A stretch of 30,526 bases of DNA, from the NCBI GenBank assembly GCA_015039315.1, contig WIDE01000193.1, forward strand, positions 1 to 30,526, given 5' to 3'. Source of the DNA: Clavulina sp. PMI_390 (lineage: Eukaryota; Basidiomycota; Agaricomycetes; Cantharellales; Hydnaceae). This document shows positions 10,270 to 21,331 of this stretch, one piece after another; within the stretch, counting starts at the first letter, position 1, and every line of letters begins with the position of its first letter. A program made the translations under genes and the position numbers. Below the pieces are notes generated by a model, which was not told where the DNA came from, searched no databases, and saw nothing but the letters and a program-made list of their open reading frames with translations.

Positions 10270-12760
10270 TACACTCGACGTCGACCTCGTGAGTCTCCCG
10301 TAACGACACTCCCAATGAAGCCACCGCCACCCACTGTAACTTTAGGACACACACTGGCAGTAGCTATATGATGGCTGTAATAATCTATCTCGTGTACCCA
10401 GAGCCTGATTGCCATCGTCATCCATCAGCCGGAAGTAAGGCAGAGCACAATCTAAAAAAATCAGGCACCACCGATTGTTGTGTCTGACAATCCGACGGCG
10501 AAGACACCGCTCAACACGCTGTCTACTATCATCGTCAGGCATACTCTCCCCTTCCTTGCTCCTGGGACCCCGCCAGCTATGGCTGCAATAGCTTACCCTA
10601 TACCTGACTTCACTTATTGTGACGTCAGCTGGGATCGAGTCTATCGCTTCGGCCAACAACGAAATGCTCTTCATCCACTCCCAGCGACGAAGACCGTACT
10701 ACTCCAGACTCCGCTCACGCAAATGCTAAAAGACGATCGTGACCATGCGACTCTCATTGCGTCGATATCCGGCTGTCAGAGGAACAACCTGGCCTGAGGG
10801 ACGCCGCACACCTTTCTCATTATGGTACTGGTCATGACACGTTTCTCTCTAAGCGAATCAAACCGCTCATCCTCGTATCAATTCTTTCTGTAGTGAGTCA
10901 AGCATCATTTCCTGAACCCATTGTGAGCACAAATTCTCGTTGGGGATAGCCTGAGGGCGCTACAATGTCCAACCTGAGCCACTGACCACCCTCCCAATCA
11001 GTTACTCTACTCATCTTACCCCAAATGGCCCTCTTCAAACCACAGGACGCAATCCACCCCCCACCGCCAAAATCGAAGTCATTGCGGATTCTCGGTTTGC
11101 GTCTCCTACAACGTCGTGTGCGGCCCTCTCTCTCACTCATCACGTCTCCTAGCATATCGATGACTGCTGCCACTACCATTGCCACTCCGGCGGACACGTT
11201 TACATCTCGTTGGAGCCAGGGGTAAGGCAAAGGAGGTGAAGGAGGGTCGGGGCCCGAGCCGGATGCGACAGCGGCGGCTACGTGCACAGAAGACAACTGG
11301 CTCGATCAGCGCGATGTTGGTTCTCTCGATGTCGTCATGCAAAGGACCTGGTTGTCAGCAGGAGTGATGGAAGAGGTTGAGGATAGTTGTGGCGGTGATA
11401 ACGGTGGAAGCGATAGCGGGAGTGTTGGGTAGGGACGACAACGAGGCCACGATGAACGACAAAGAGGAGGATTTGGTGACGACAACAGTGATTCCGTGAT
11501 GGCTTTCCATCGGAAGTGAGGTTTCAAGCGAGCAATGGCTGTTGTAGCACTGGTAGTCGTGAGCGCTAAACGTTCAGCGGGCGTGCACTACATCGTCGCT
11601 GTGGATGGTGACGGGAGAGCGAGTGGGCGGGAAGAGAAAGGAAACTGGAGCAGGTTGACTGGTCGAATATAGAGGAAGAACGATTGGATTCCCGGATTTT
11701 CGTGAAAGGGAGCCATGAGCTACAGTGCGTACGCATGTACAATGCGCACGATGACCAAAGTGCGATGGATTTAGCCAGGATGTGCATGCAGACAGCACTA
11801 TGGGCGGGCATAGTGGACGCACCAGGATCCTAGCAAATCTGCCTCTGGTCGCGCCTCCATGTCGACATCTTCTGGTCAACGCTATCTGAGCCTTGGCTCA
11901 AGAAGCCGCCAGAACTGGAGTAGCGTGAAAGTGGAAAGAGGACATCATCACAGTAAGTGCTTGATGCTCGGTGAGGCACTGTGTACGCAGGGGGAAAAAG
12001 GAGACCAACGGAATCATGGGTGGGTGGCCTCTACGTTAGATGTTGCGAGGAGTCGACGGCGGGGGACAGTGAGGGTGAAGAGATACGACGGCATGGAGAG
12101 AATGTGAGCAAGGTGGTGGACGACAGTGGGTGAGCACTGACGCGCGCTCTCTTTCATTCCCCTCCTCCCAAGAGCCAACCAGTCGACCACTAGCTAGTAC
12201 AGTAAGACTCCTTTTGGTTTCAAAGTTTCATAATGGCGGCGATTGCGTCATCATCGCATATGAGAGAAAAATATTTTTGTATGGATGGACCAAGGGGAAA
12301 TGCGAGTTTGGCCATGAAAGCGCCAGAGATGCTTTCGGGTCCGAAGACCGCCGATGCGGAGGAGGGCCTCTCTGGCCCAACGTGCTGAGCTCGACACTCG
12401 CGATCTCACCACACGACGAAGCACCCACTAGCTACGATGCTTATAGAAGACTACTTGACAGTTTAGATGATGGCTCCGTCCTCTGCGCAATCTACCCATG
12501 TGTAGCTCCTCCATTACCATCATTCGCCATCGTCAATCCAAGGCGAGGCACAACAGACACAGATAAGCAAGGGCATCCACTGGGTACATCTCACATCCTA
12601 AGCCAGAACACATCGCTCGGCCTGTTGCCTCTCTCCGCTGCATAGCGTGCCGTCCTTCGTGCTTGTACGATCCCACCGGCTTGTCCCAGCTCCCAATTGA
12701 TTGCGTCGATTCTTTCAACGTCCAAGTGTGCCCCTACTGTACTCTCCTCTCGGTACTATT
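10270..12760. other. Distal part of duplication unit 1, including decayed sub-unit 1b
   Basis: No confident gene. From about 11176 to 12110 the sequence repeats, in degraded form, the sub-unit seen at 8.5-10 kb: the stretch encoding VASGSGPDPPSPP on the minus strand near 11255 matches VASGSGSGPSSP near 9140. Stops and shifts interrupt it. A 171-codon plus-strand frame at 12130-12645 is not kept in the second unit, where indels break it, so I do not call it. The other open frames here are short and unremarkable. Confidence 0.45.
11176..12110. repeat. Nested sub-unit 1b (degraded copy of the 8.5-10 kb sub-unit)
   Basis: Shares with sub-units 1a, 2a and 2b the plus-strand words cccgagccggatgcgaca and, shortly after, gatcagcgcgatgt. 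Also shares the LSQDS-like and gcaaatct stretches near 11820-11900. It begins abruptly at about 11176, where unit 2 continues for another ~1.25 kb. It therefore lacks the part corresponding to the small hydrophobic exons. Confidence 0.5.
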
Positions 12761-14785
12761 ATATAAACCACGAAAAAAACGACTGCTTCCCTCCCGTCCT
12801 TCGATAGCCAGCCCTACTTCACCTTCTCCATGTGGCGAACTCTCAGCTACTCAGAACCTGCCACTCGAAAGGTAGACTGTTGATCCTCGCCACTATCATG
12901 TTGTGAACGCGTTAATAAAATGTTCAATATGAGGGTGATGTAAATCTCCCGCGGCGCGAAGTACTATCCCTGGAGCGAGTAAAAGGTGTCTCGCTCATCC
13001 CCGCGACCAGCCACCATACGCTCACTTTGCTTTGTGCGCAAGTTTCTTCAAGGATGACGATGACGGCGCTGCAGAGAAGAACAACCAACCAACCAACCCT
13101 CACATTACACACCAGTAATGCCTCCACGCCTTTCGCCGCTCACTCGATCGTCAGCATCTGGCTGTTGTAGACACCGCCATGTGCAGGACCAAAGACGTCG
13201 CGCTCCCTCCTCGAGGATGGTACGGAGTCTACATTTCCACTCTACCATCTCTTTTCGCGTCAAGTGGACCGACTGACTCATATGGTCCCTTTTATCATCC
13301 CAAGTTTAGGCTAAAGTTCTCTCATTGACTGAAGAAACGCTAACCACCAAGTATTGTACCAAATCTCGGGCTTGTGAGAAGAAGCCTGTTACTCCATCAA
13401 GCACCTGCCATTTCTAACATCCCGTATATCTCATTTCACTCCAAGAATAATCATACTCCCTCAGGTTATCACCTTTGATGGGCATTCCGTTCTCTTTCCC
13501 CCTCAGATCTCATCTCATCTCACTCAGCCTCTGCGACTTCAACGAGATCTACCAGACCTCCCAGAGTCCATCCGTCACGCCTTGCCTTCCTGCAGAGCTA
13601 CCTATCAAGGATACGGAGCGCGCTACCTCCTAGCCGAGGACGCGCATTGCTAGTACGGATACTACTTTCGAGAAGGCTACGCATGAGAAAGTACGCTCCT
13701 CATTTCTCTCCGCCTTTGGTGTTCTTCTCTCCATTGCCAGCCGCTCCCTGACTCTGCTATCTGTATCTAGAGTTCTCTTGTGGTCCGACAGCGGACGGTT
13801 TGCGTAGCGGAGGGGAAAGCTTGAGGTGTGTTGTTCCGTTTCCCCTCTTTCGTCTTTCCGCCCGCCTCCCTCATGCTATTGTACATCCAAACGTCTTTTT
13901 TGCTCAATTTCTTCCTAGCAAGATGACATCTATCACTATGGGAGCTGAGTCGCCTCTGGGACGATGATTAATCGATTGTCGACACATTACCTCCTCGCGA
14001 TGCACTGTCACTTAGCTCTCGCGCCCTTTGATTGCAGAGCTTTGTCCAGCAGAACACCTGACGCTTGCTCACTCTTATTGGTCATAAAGCATGTCATCAC
14101 GCGATGCAGTAGGAGGGCGTCATCGTCAGGGGACCCACACCTCTACCCACAAGTTCAACTTGCCTATGCTCTAACCAACAAACTATCGTTGTCATAGCTA
14201 TTCCGGGTGGCGATACGACGAGTAACGCCCCCGCTTTGCCCCCCTCTGTTCAGAGAGAAGTTTCATTAAAGCCTCGTCATCGCTCTTAATCGATATCTTA
14301 TGCATCTAAGTCGCTCAATCACATTTCTTTCCTTTTTTTTTCTTTCCGTTCTTTATTTCCTCTGCGTGATTATTGATCGATCTGCGTAGTTATTAAATGA
14401 CCTTCACGATTCTTATTTTCCGAGGACTACTCTGTAGCGTTCATAGACCAGGCGAGCCGCTCTGAAATGATCATCAGATTTCTTGTGAACTTTGGTGCAG
14501 TAGTATTGTGAACTTGCCTGAATACCAAGCACCTTCAGCTGCCGGCGTTGCCTGTAGCAAGGCCGCGAGTATGATAAAAAAAGGAATTCTGCACTCAAGC
14601 GCCAGAATGAGGAGCAATCGCGGCGAAGTACAGATGTGCTGGGTTGTACCTCTGTGAAGCATCCCCATTTTCCGAGGCGAGAAAGGTTGGTGTTTTACTT
14701 CCTTTGGCTCGGGGATCAAATCAACATCAGACAACGAACCAGCCAACACTTTTGCGCTACAACATCAAACAATCTATTGCTTGAT
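12761..14785. other. Intergenic region upstream of gene 2
   Basis: About 2 kb without a confident gene. It contains a TATA-like tattatataaacc at about 12757-12770, a short AACC microsatellite near 13083-13098, and pyrimidine-rich stretches (13840-13920, 14325-14360) typical of fungal promoters. The last few hundred bases must hold the promoter and leader of the NLR at 14786. It does not visibly resemble the leader of gene 1. I noticed no match in the second duplication unit, so the duplication probably ends near 12760. Confidence 0.4.
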
Positions 14786-17700
14786 ATGTCTCTGCAACCT
14801 TTCTTTGAGATTGACGGTTCGCATGCCCTCTAACTATCTTTGATTCCAAGGCTGGCTGCTGATTGATCAAGCAGAGGCAATCTACCATAGCCCTAAGCTC
14901 AAGCCAGGTCGCTCCTATCGCCTAGTCATCTTGTGGAGCGGTCTTGACTTTGACAATAAAACTGAACTCATCACACGATCTGCTATGCCGACTGGTGAGA
15001 AAAAGCCATACCAGTGTGTCTGGTACAATCCAACCGCTGGCAAACGGTTTGTGGCCTATGATCTTGCTACTCAGAAGCGTTAAATGACTAAAGTTTGGTG
15101 CCAATAGTCAATTTGCCCAAGCCCCTACTCGAATCACTCTTAAGATACAGTATCATAAACTTCATATCTCCTGGCAAGACACTTGCACATTCCAGTGGGA
15201 GTGCTCTAAAATTGTCAACACTGGGGGTAAGCTCACCCTCATAAATATGCAAATTGACAGGTTTTAAGAGTACTGTGTATAGAAATTGTACTGGATGGCT
15301 CAAAGACAGATCACCAGCTTGTTATCAAAGCTGCTGTTGTTCATGGTGACATTGTCCCATCCAATGAGGTTGCTGGTGAGTCGTAAAATGCTGCTTCAGC
15401 CTGGTTGCCTTGCTTGAGAGCCATCTCAGTTGAATCCAGACATGCCTCCCTCCCATTATACACACTCTGACACCACTTCAGCATCCATTATTCCAGGCCT
15501 CTCCAACTTGACTGCCAATACTCCCTCCACTCCACCATCTGATCCACTTGTGCATGCAAATGTGGCACATGCTGTTGAAGCTGCTATTGCCACTGTCCCT
15601 GCCCATACCCCAACAGCATTGATGACAGCCCAAGACAAATTGAGTGAAAATGTGGAGAAAATTGCACCATTTGCTACTGCCATCACAACAGGTTTCCCAA
15701 AGCTCCTGGTTACACTAGAGCAGGTCATGAGAATTAGCAACCTAGTTGCTCAGGTGTGTCCCACACTGGCATGAGATTCACTGCACTATCTGAGTCTATG
15801 GTGGATTATTCAGGTGAACCCAATTGCAACTGCAGTGTGGAGTATTGCAAATGTAGCATTTCAGGTTGTCAAAGCCAATGCAGATCTCTGTGCTAGGTTC
15901 CAGGGCCTAGTGGAGGCTCTCAACTACTCATGCACCCTGACAGCTGAATATGCACAGCAGAAGAATGACATGTGGAATATTGACACTGCTGTGCAGGCCT
16001 TGTTACAGGAAGTAGTACAAGGCTCACATGTGGTGATTGCTTATGGGAGGGCATACAATCAAAGTATGCCAATCAAATAATGCTTAATGATATGCTCATC
16101 TCTGTGTTAGGATTATCTGCCATCAAAAATTATTTCTCCTCCCTTCAACAAGATATTCAAGGATGCATGGACAGACTCCAGTCCCTCCAGGTGAAATTGT
16201 CACAGCATACTGGTGCTGCAACACTAAACCAAGTCAATGCTATTCACAAGGGAGTAGAGCGCTTGAGTATGTGGCTTATTACCTGTTGTGATAGTGACTC
16301 AACTTGGACCTATGATCATAGATGCCAAAGAAGACTTCAAGGACTTACAATATAGTGAAAAAGCAGACATGGCATTCCGACGCCATGCATTGGACTCTGG
16401 CTGTCTACCTGGAACACGCACTGATGTACTCAGTGCAATTGTAGTATGGGCTTCAGGTGGCACCCAGCTGCCAGATTGTCCTGCATACCTACAGTCACTT
16501 GATACCAGCAAGAGTGTTCTGTGGATTTGTGGTGTAGCAGGCTCTGGGAAATCATCAATTGCTATGTCTGTAGCTCAAAGCTTGGATGGCCTTGGACTAT
16601 TAGGAGCATTTTATGGCTTCTCTGCTACCAATCAAGCTGAGCTACATCCAACAACCCTATTTGCTACCCTTGCTCTGCAGCTTGCAGAAAGGGATTCAAA
16701 TGCCCAGCAGAAGCTGCTAAGCATTCTTGAGAGGTTGGATGGAGTAAAATGTAAATCTCTCAGCCCTGCTCAACAGCTTGAGATGTTCCTCCTCCCACTT
16801 CTCTGCCCTGCTGACACGGCGTTGAGCCATCAACACACTTCAATAGTGATTGATGCCCTTGATGAGTCAGGAACTGATCAAGCCCATTCTGAAGTCCTCC
16901 AGCTCCTAGCAAAGATTGGCCCAAGGCTACCTCCCACAATCCACATCCTCATTACATCCCGCTTTGAGCCTGATGTCCAAAAGACACTCCATACACTGCC
17001 TGCAGGAACAATCCTTCTCCAAATGAGTCTGATTCCACAGCCATCAACTGAGCATGATATTCACCTCTATGTCCATCATATGCTCAAAGACACATTTGAG
17101 GTAGACATCAAAGAGTATGCCATAGAGCTCACTCAGCTTGCCATGAAAGCTGAGCAGTCATTCCAATGGGCAGCCACAGCATGCAGATACATCAAGAATG
17201 GAGATGCAACAGATAGGGGAATCAGTGCTGAGACACGGCTCAATACTGTGCTTTGTTCCAAGGCAGGCCTATATCCCCTCTACAGGACTGTGCTCAATGC
17301 TACAGTTGGCATTGAGCCACCACCTGCACTCAAACTCATTCTGGGGATGCTGGTAGTAGCTCAAAAGCCACTGTCAACAGACTCATTCATGCTGATTGCT
17401 ACCTCAAAAATAGCTCAGGTGGTCAAGAGCAAACATCCCCAAGCTGAGGCAAAGCGTGTTGTGCACCTATTGGGATCACTGGTTGCAGGCACTGGAGATC
17501 CAAAGCATGCTTTGGTTCCACTGCACACATCATTCACAGATTTCCTCCAAGATGTAAGGGCCAGTGGTCCTTATGCTGTGGATGTAGATGATTCCCATGC
17601 TGTCATGGCTTCTGGGTGTTTTCAGATAATGAGCAATCCACAGTCTGGGTTAAGATTTAACATCTGCCAGCTAGCAACTTCCTTTGAGCTCAACTCTGAG

Positions 17701-20249
17701 GTGGACAATCTTGCTTCTCTGATACAAGAGCACATTGGAGAGGCATTATCATATGCATGCTGCTGTTGGCCTGCTCATATTAATGCCTTGCCTAACATGG
17801 ACAGTGGCATGATAAAGGGGATGGAGCAACTCCTATCCACACAGCAACTATTCTACTGGCTTGAAGTGATGAGCTTGACTGGCACACCCCCAGGGCCAGC
17901 TATAGCATCTCTGAACTTGCAGAAGGATCAGGTGTGTGACATGGCACTGTAGTTGGACAACAGACTGGGAGCTCACTCAAAATGCAGATGGGTCAGGGTC
18001 TCTGGTCCCAGGTTCAAGAGGCAGAAAAGTTTATCTCTTTCAACACTGAAGCTATCACTCAGAGTGTGCCACATATCTATCTGAGTGCTGTTGCATTCAT
18101 ACCACAGTCATCATTGCTGAAATCAGCAAGTAGTATGAATGCTAACACTGTGTCAATAAGGTCTGGGCACATGCTTACATGGCCTATGTTGAGACATACT
18201 TTTGTACACCCTGATATCATACAGAGTACCGCATTCTCTGTGAATGGGTGGCTGGTTGCAGGGGGTTGTGGTGATGGTGAAATCTGGCTGTGGGATCTCA
18301 GGAGTGGGACTCAATATGGAGGGCCTCTCAGAGGTCATAGTGATTCTGTGCAGTCTGTGGCATTCTCTCCTGATGGAAACCTCCTTGCCTCTGGCTCTTG
18401 GGATAAAACCATTTGCCTGTGGGATGTGCACTCTCAGACACTCAAGGGAGAGCCTCTCAGAGGCCATAGTGATTATGTGTGGTCTGTGGCATTCGCTCCT
18501 GATGGAAACCTCCTTGCCTCTGGCTCTCATGATGATACCATTTGCCTGTGGGATGTTCACTCTCATGCACTCAAAGGAGAGCCTTTCAGAGGTCATAGTC
18601 ATTGGGTGGAGTCGGTGGCATTCTCTCCAGATGGAAACCTCCTTGCCTCTAGCTCTTATGACAAGACCATTTGCCTATGGGATGTGCACTCTCAGACGCT
18701 CAAGGGAGAGCCCCTCACAGGTCATAGTCACTGGGTGCAGTCTGTGACATTCTCTCCTGATGGAAACCTCCTTGCCTCTGGCTCCTGCGACAACACCATC
18801 TGCCTGTGGGAAGTGCGCTCTCAGATGCTCAAGGGAGAGCCTCTCACAGGTCATAGTGACTGGGTGCAGTCTGTGGCATTCTCACCAGATGGAAACCTCC
18901 TTGCCTCTGGCTCTGCAGACAAGACCATTTGCCTGTGGGATGTGCACTCTCAGACGATCAAAGGAGTGCCTCTCACTGGTCATAGTCATTGTGTGAATTC
19001 AGTGGTTTTCTCTCCTAATGCAAACCTCCTTGCTTCTGGCTCTCTTGATGAGACCATTTGCCTGTGGGATGTGCACTCTCAGACACTCAAGGGAGCACCT
19101 CTCACTGGTCATAGAAAGGGTGTGAATTTGGTGGCTTTCTCTCCTGATGGAAACTTCCTTGCCTCTGGCTCTCATGACAAGACCATTTACCTGTGGGATG
19201 TTCACTCTCTGACACTCAAGGGAGAGGCTCTCAGAGGTCATAGTGATTATGTGAAGTCTGTGGCATTCTCTCCAGATGGGAACCTGCTTGCCTCTGGCTC
19301 TACAGACAACACCATCTGCCTGTGGGATGTACACTCTCAGACAATCAAGGGAGAGCCTCTCAGAGGTCATAGTGATTATGTGGAGTCTGTGGCATTCTCT
19401 CCTGATGGAAACCTCCTTGCTTCTGGCTCTCATGATGAGACCATTTGCCTGTGGGATGTGCACTCTCAGGCACTCAAGGGAGAGCCTCTCACTGGTCATA
19501 GTCATTATGTGGAGTCTGTGGCATTCTCTCCAGATGGAAACCTCCTTGCTTCTGGCTCTCATGATGAGACCATTTGCCTGTGGGATGTTCATTCTCAGAC
19601 ACTCAAGGGAGAGCCTCTCAGAGGTCATAGTAACTGGGTGCAGTCTGTGGCATTCTCTCCAGATGGAAACCTCCTTGCCTCTGGCTCTACAGACTACACC
19701 ATCTGCCTGTGGGATGTGCACTCTCAGACACTCAAAGGAGAGCCTCTCAGAGGTCATAGTCGTCAGGTGGAGTCTGTGGCATTCTCTCCTGATGGAAACC
19801 TCCTTGCCTCTGGCTCTGGGGACAACACCATTCGCCTGTGGGATGTTCACTCTCATGCGCTCAAAGGAGACCCATTCAGAGGCCATACAAGCACAGTCAA
19901 CTCTGTCACATTCTCTCCTGATTGCAAAATGTTGGCATCTGGCTCTACTGACTGCACTGTGTGCATATGGAATCTCACTACCCTCACCAGTGTCACAACC
20001 ATCCCTACATATCATCACCATCCCCTTTCAATTGGCCCTACATGGGGTGGGATGTTTGAAGATGGCTGGATAAGAAGCACCACTGGTGGGCTCGTCCTCT
20101 GGGTTCCTGCAAGCTACAGAGCCAATCTCTATGATGAGCGCCTCATCACAATCCTTGGAAAAGATATGAGTTCCAGAGTTAGACTCAACTTTGACCAGAT
20201 GTGCCTTGGTGAGGATTGGACCAAGTGTTACAGTCCCCCCTCCAGCTAG
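14786..20249 (+). CDS. NLR-like STAND protein: C2-like / helical bundle / NACHT / 14x WD40 (gene 2)
   Basis: Spliced model: exons 14786-14816, 14875-15046, 15108-15226, 15283-15375, 15440-15753, 15814-16063, 16111-16266, 16322-17931, 17988-20249. The total of 5007 nt gives 1668 aa with all phases consistent. Exons 1, 2, 3 and 7 have the same lengths as in gene 1 (31, 172, 119 and 156 nt), which supports both models. The protein starts MSLQPFFEID. The N-terminal ~130 residues are beta-rich and C2-like (KLKPGRSYRLVILW, then FQWECS). Residues about 140-378 are helical. NACHT has Walker A GVAGSGKSS (K455) and Walker B IVIDALDES. A region with TSRFEPDVQ and SFQWAATACRYIKN follows. Exon 9 gives 14 WD40 blades, twelve of them from exact 129-nt units, then the tail LVLWVPASYRANLYDERLIT and GEDWTKC. 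No stop or frameshift breaks it, so it appears functional. The role is inferred from fungal NLRs in non-self recognition. Confidence 0.92.
18333..19880 (+). repeat. Twelve exact-length 129-nt WD40 units in gene 2
   Basis: From the GGT codon at 18333 to 19880 there are 12 consecutive units of exactly 129 nt (43 codons) without a single indel. Consensus landmarks are GHS..V.SVAFSPDGNLLA, SGS.D.TICLWDVHSQ and LKGEPL. A more diverged blade precedes the array (IWLWDL) and another follows it (VCIWNL), giving 14 in total. Units are nearly identical at the DNA level except at a few codons. Such an array can gain, lose or convert units by recombination. Confidence 0.95.
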
Positions 20250-21331
20250 CATAGATCCTTATCACAAATGCTTCTTGTTTTCCCCTTGTAACATTTACAA
20301 CAGGTGTCCTCAATCCATCTTCATTTTGCGCTCATCACTCTGACTGCTTGATTGATATCTGAACTCATAACACCATTACTTCCGGCTGATATGAGAGCTC
20401 ACTGGTTTGATGACAGAAACTGTATTACATTGGATACGGATCAGATAGCGGAGGGAGGTATATGAGCACGTAAAGGAATGACAGACAAGCAATCAGTAAG
20501 TAAGTAAGCAGTGCAGACATGCAGTAGAGTGTAAAGATGATGAGGAAAATCAATGAGATGGGAGGGGAGATGAGATGCAGTGCAACAAGATGGAGAGCAT
20601 AGATCATACAGAAATGGATAAGATAAACAGGACAAGGACATGGCATTACAAGCATGCATGTCCTGTTGCAGGTTTGATTACACCTTCAAGTGCCAGCAAG
20701 AGAGCAGTACGCAATAATGCGGAGAGGTATTAGATGGACAGGAGGTGTACCCCAAGCTAAGGCTAAAGCAGACTACTTCATTGCGTTGGGGCAAAAGACA
20801 TTACGGCCGAAGTAACCCAAGGTATGGGTTGGCAATGGGCCCGTAACGCTTGAACAAAACACAGCTACAGCCCTAGAAACTGAGTCAAAGCTAGTTACAA
20901 CCTGCTGTTGATCAGCCAAGACCAAAGGGTTCAAGTACCCAACTAACACAATGGGTGGATCTGAAGGCGTGATTAGTGCGCCTTTGGCGAGTGCCCACAT
21001 GTTGAACACCGCTGGATCGAGGAGAGAAGAGTAACATGGAGCAGCCCGAGTGAGAATGTTGTTCTTCTCGCATGATATACTGAGCAATCTACATACCTGG
21101 TATCGATCCGTGCTGTGAACGCAGAGCCGAGTTAAGATGACGCAATGGATTGAACGGTGTTGACTTGCGTTGAGCAGCATTGGTTGCCGGAGAGGAAGAT
21201 GAGACGAGTCGAGAGGAAAGAGAAGACAAAAGCGGATGAACTCATGAACCAAAGTGGAGTCCGATGTCGCTTTCATCAAGCCACCATCCCGCCACACACC
21301 AGGATGCGAAGACATTTGAGCAACACAAAGG
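20250..21331. other. 3' flank of gene 2 and intergenic part of unit 2
   Basis: The first ~150 bases should be the 3' UTR of gene 2 and closely match the sequence after the NLR fragment at 7362. No canonical AATAAA was noticed. A minus-strand open frame runs a long way through here (20773-21606), but it reads straight through the splice borders inferred for the relic gene, so I treat it as fortuitous. The VFNMW.LAKGA frame conserved with unit 1 lies at about 20940-21020. Confidence 0.4.

Larger units (their letters stand above)
6965..12760. repeat. Segmental duplication, unit 1
   Basis: This stretch is collinear with about 19860-26800. Anchors seen by eye: 7385-7445 with 20275-20335 (stretch around cctcaatccatcttcatttt); 7549-7575 with 20431-20460 (cattggatacggatcag); 8100-8150 with 20965-21020; 9130-9210 with 21930-22010 (cgatgcgcccgatgcagtcg); 10080-10270 with 22870-23060; 10910-11060 with 23710-23870; 11250-11360 with 25340-25440; 12205-12240 with 26315-26350 (agactccttttggttt). 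The homologous blocks carry many substitutions and indels, so the duplication is not recent. Unit 1 lacks about 1.25 kb that is present in unit 2. End points are approximate. Confidence 0.75.

Noticed and set aside
10480..10797. 105-codon plus-strand frame facing the minus-strand relics
   Set aside because: The matching place in unit 2 gives an unrelated peptide because of frame changes, so it is not supported as coding.
12130..12645. 171-codon plus-strand open frame
   Set aside because: The duplicate region at about 26240-26700 has indels and stops in the matching frame, and the peptide shows no recognisable motif. Not conserved as protein.
7362..14785. Transposable element as the cause of the repeats
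   Set aside because: No reverse transcriptase, integrase or transposase motif, terminal inverted repeats or target-site duplications were seen. The matches are collinear and include NLR ends, which fits segmental duplication better.
18333..19880. CRISPR-like regular direct repeats
   Set aside because: The units are contiguous 129-nt coding repeats that translate to WD40 blades, with no spacers, in a eukaryotic gene.
18999..20021. 340-codon minus-strand open frame opposite the WD40 array of gene 2
   Set aside because: It is the antisense reading of the 129-nt WD40 units, open only because the unit lacks stops in that frame and repeats exactly. No independent start, motif or splice support.
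19276..20073. 265-codon plus-strand frame in another frame of the WD40 array
   Set aside because: Same cause: a stop-free alternative frame of a tandem repeat. The WD40 frame is clearly the coding one.
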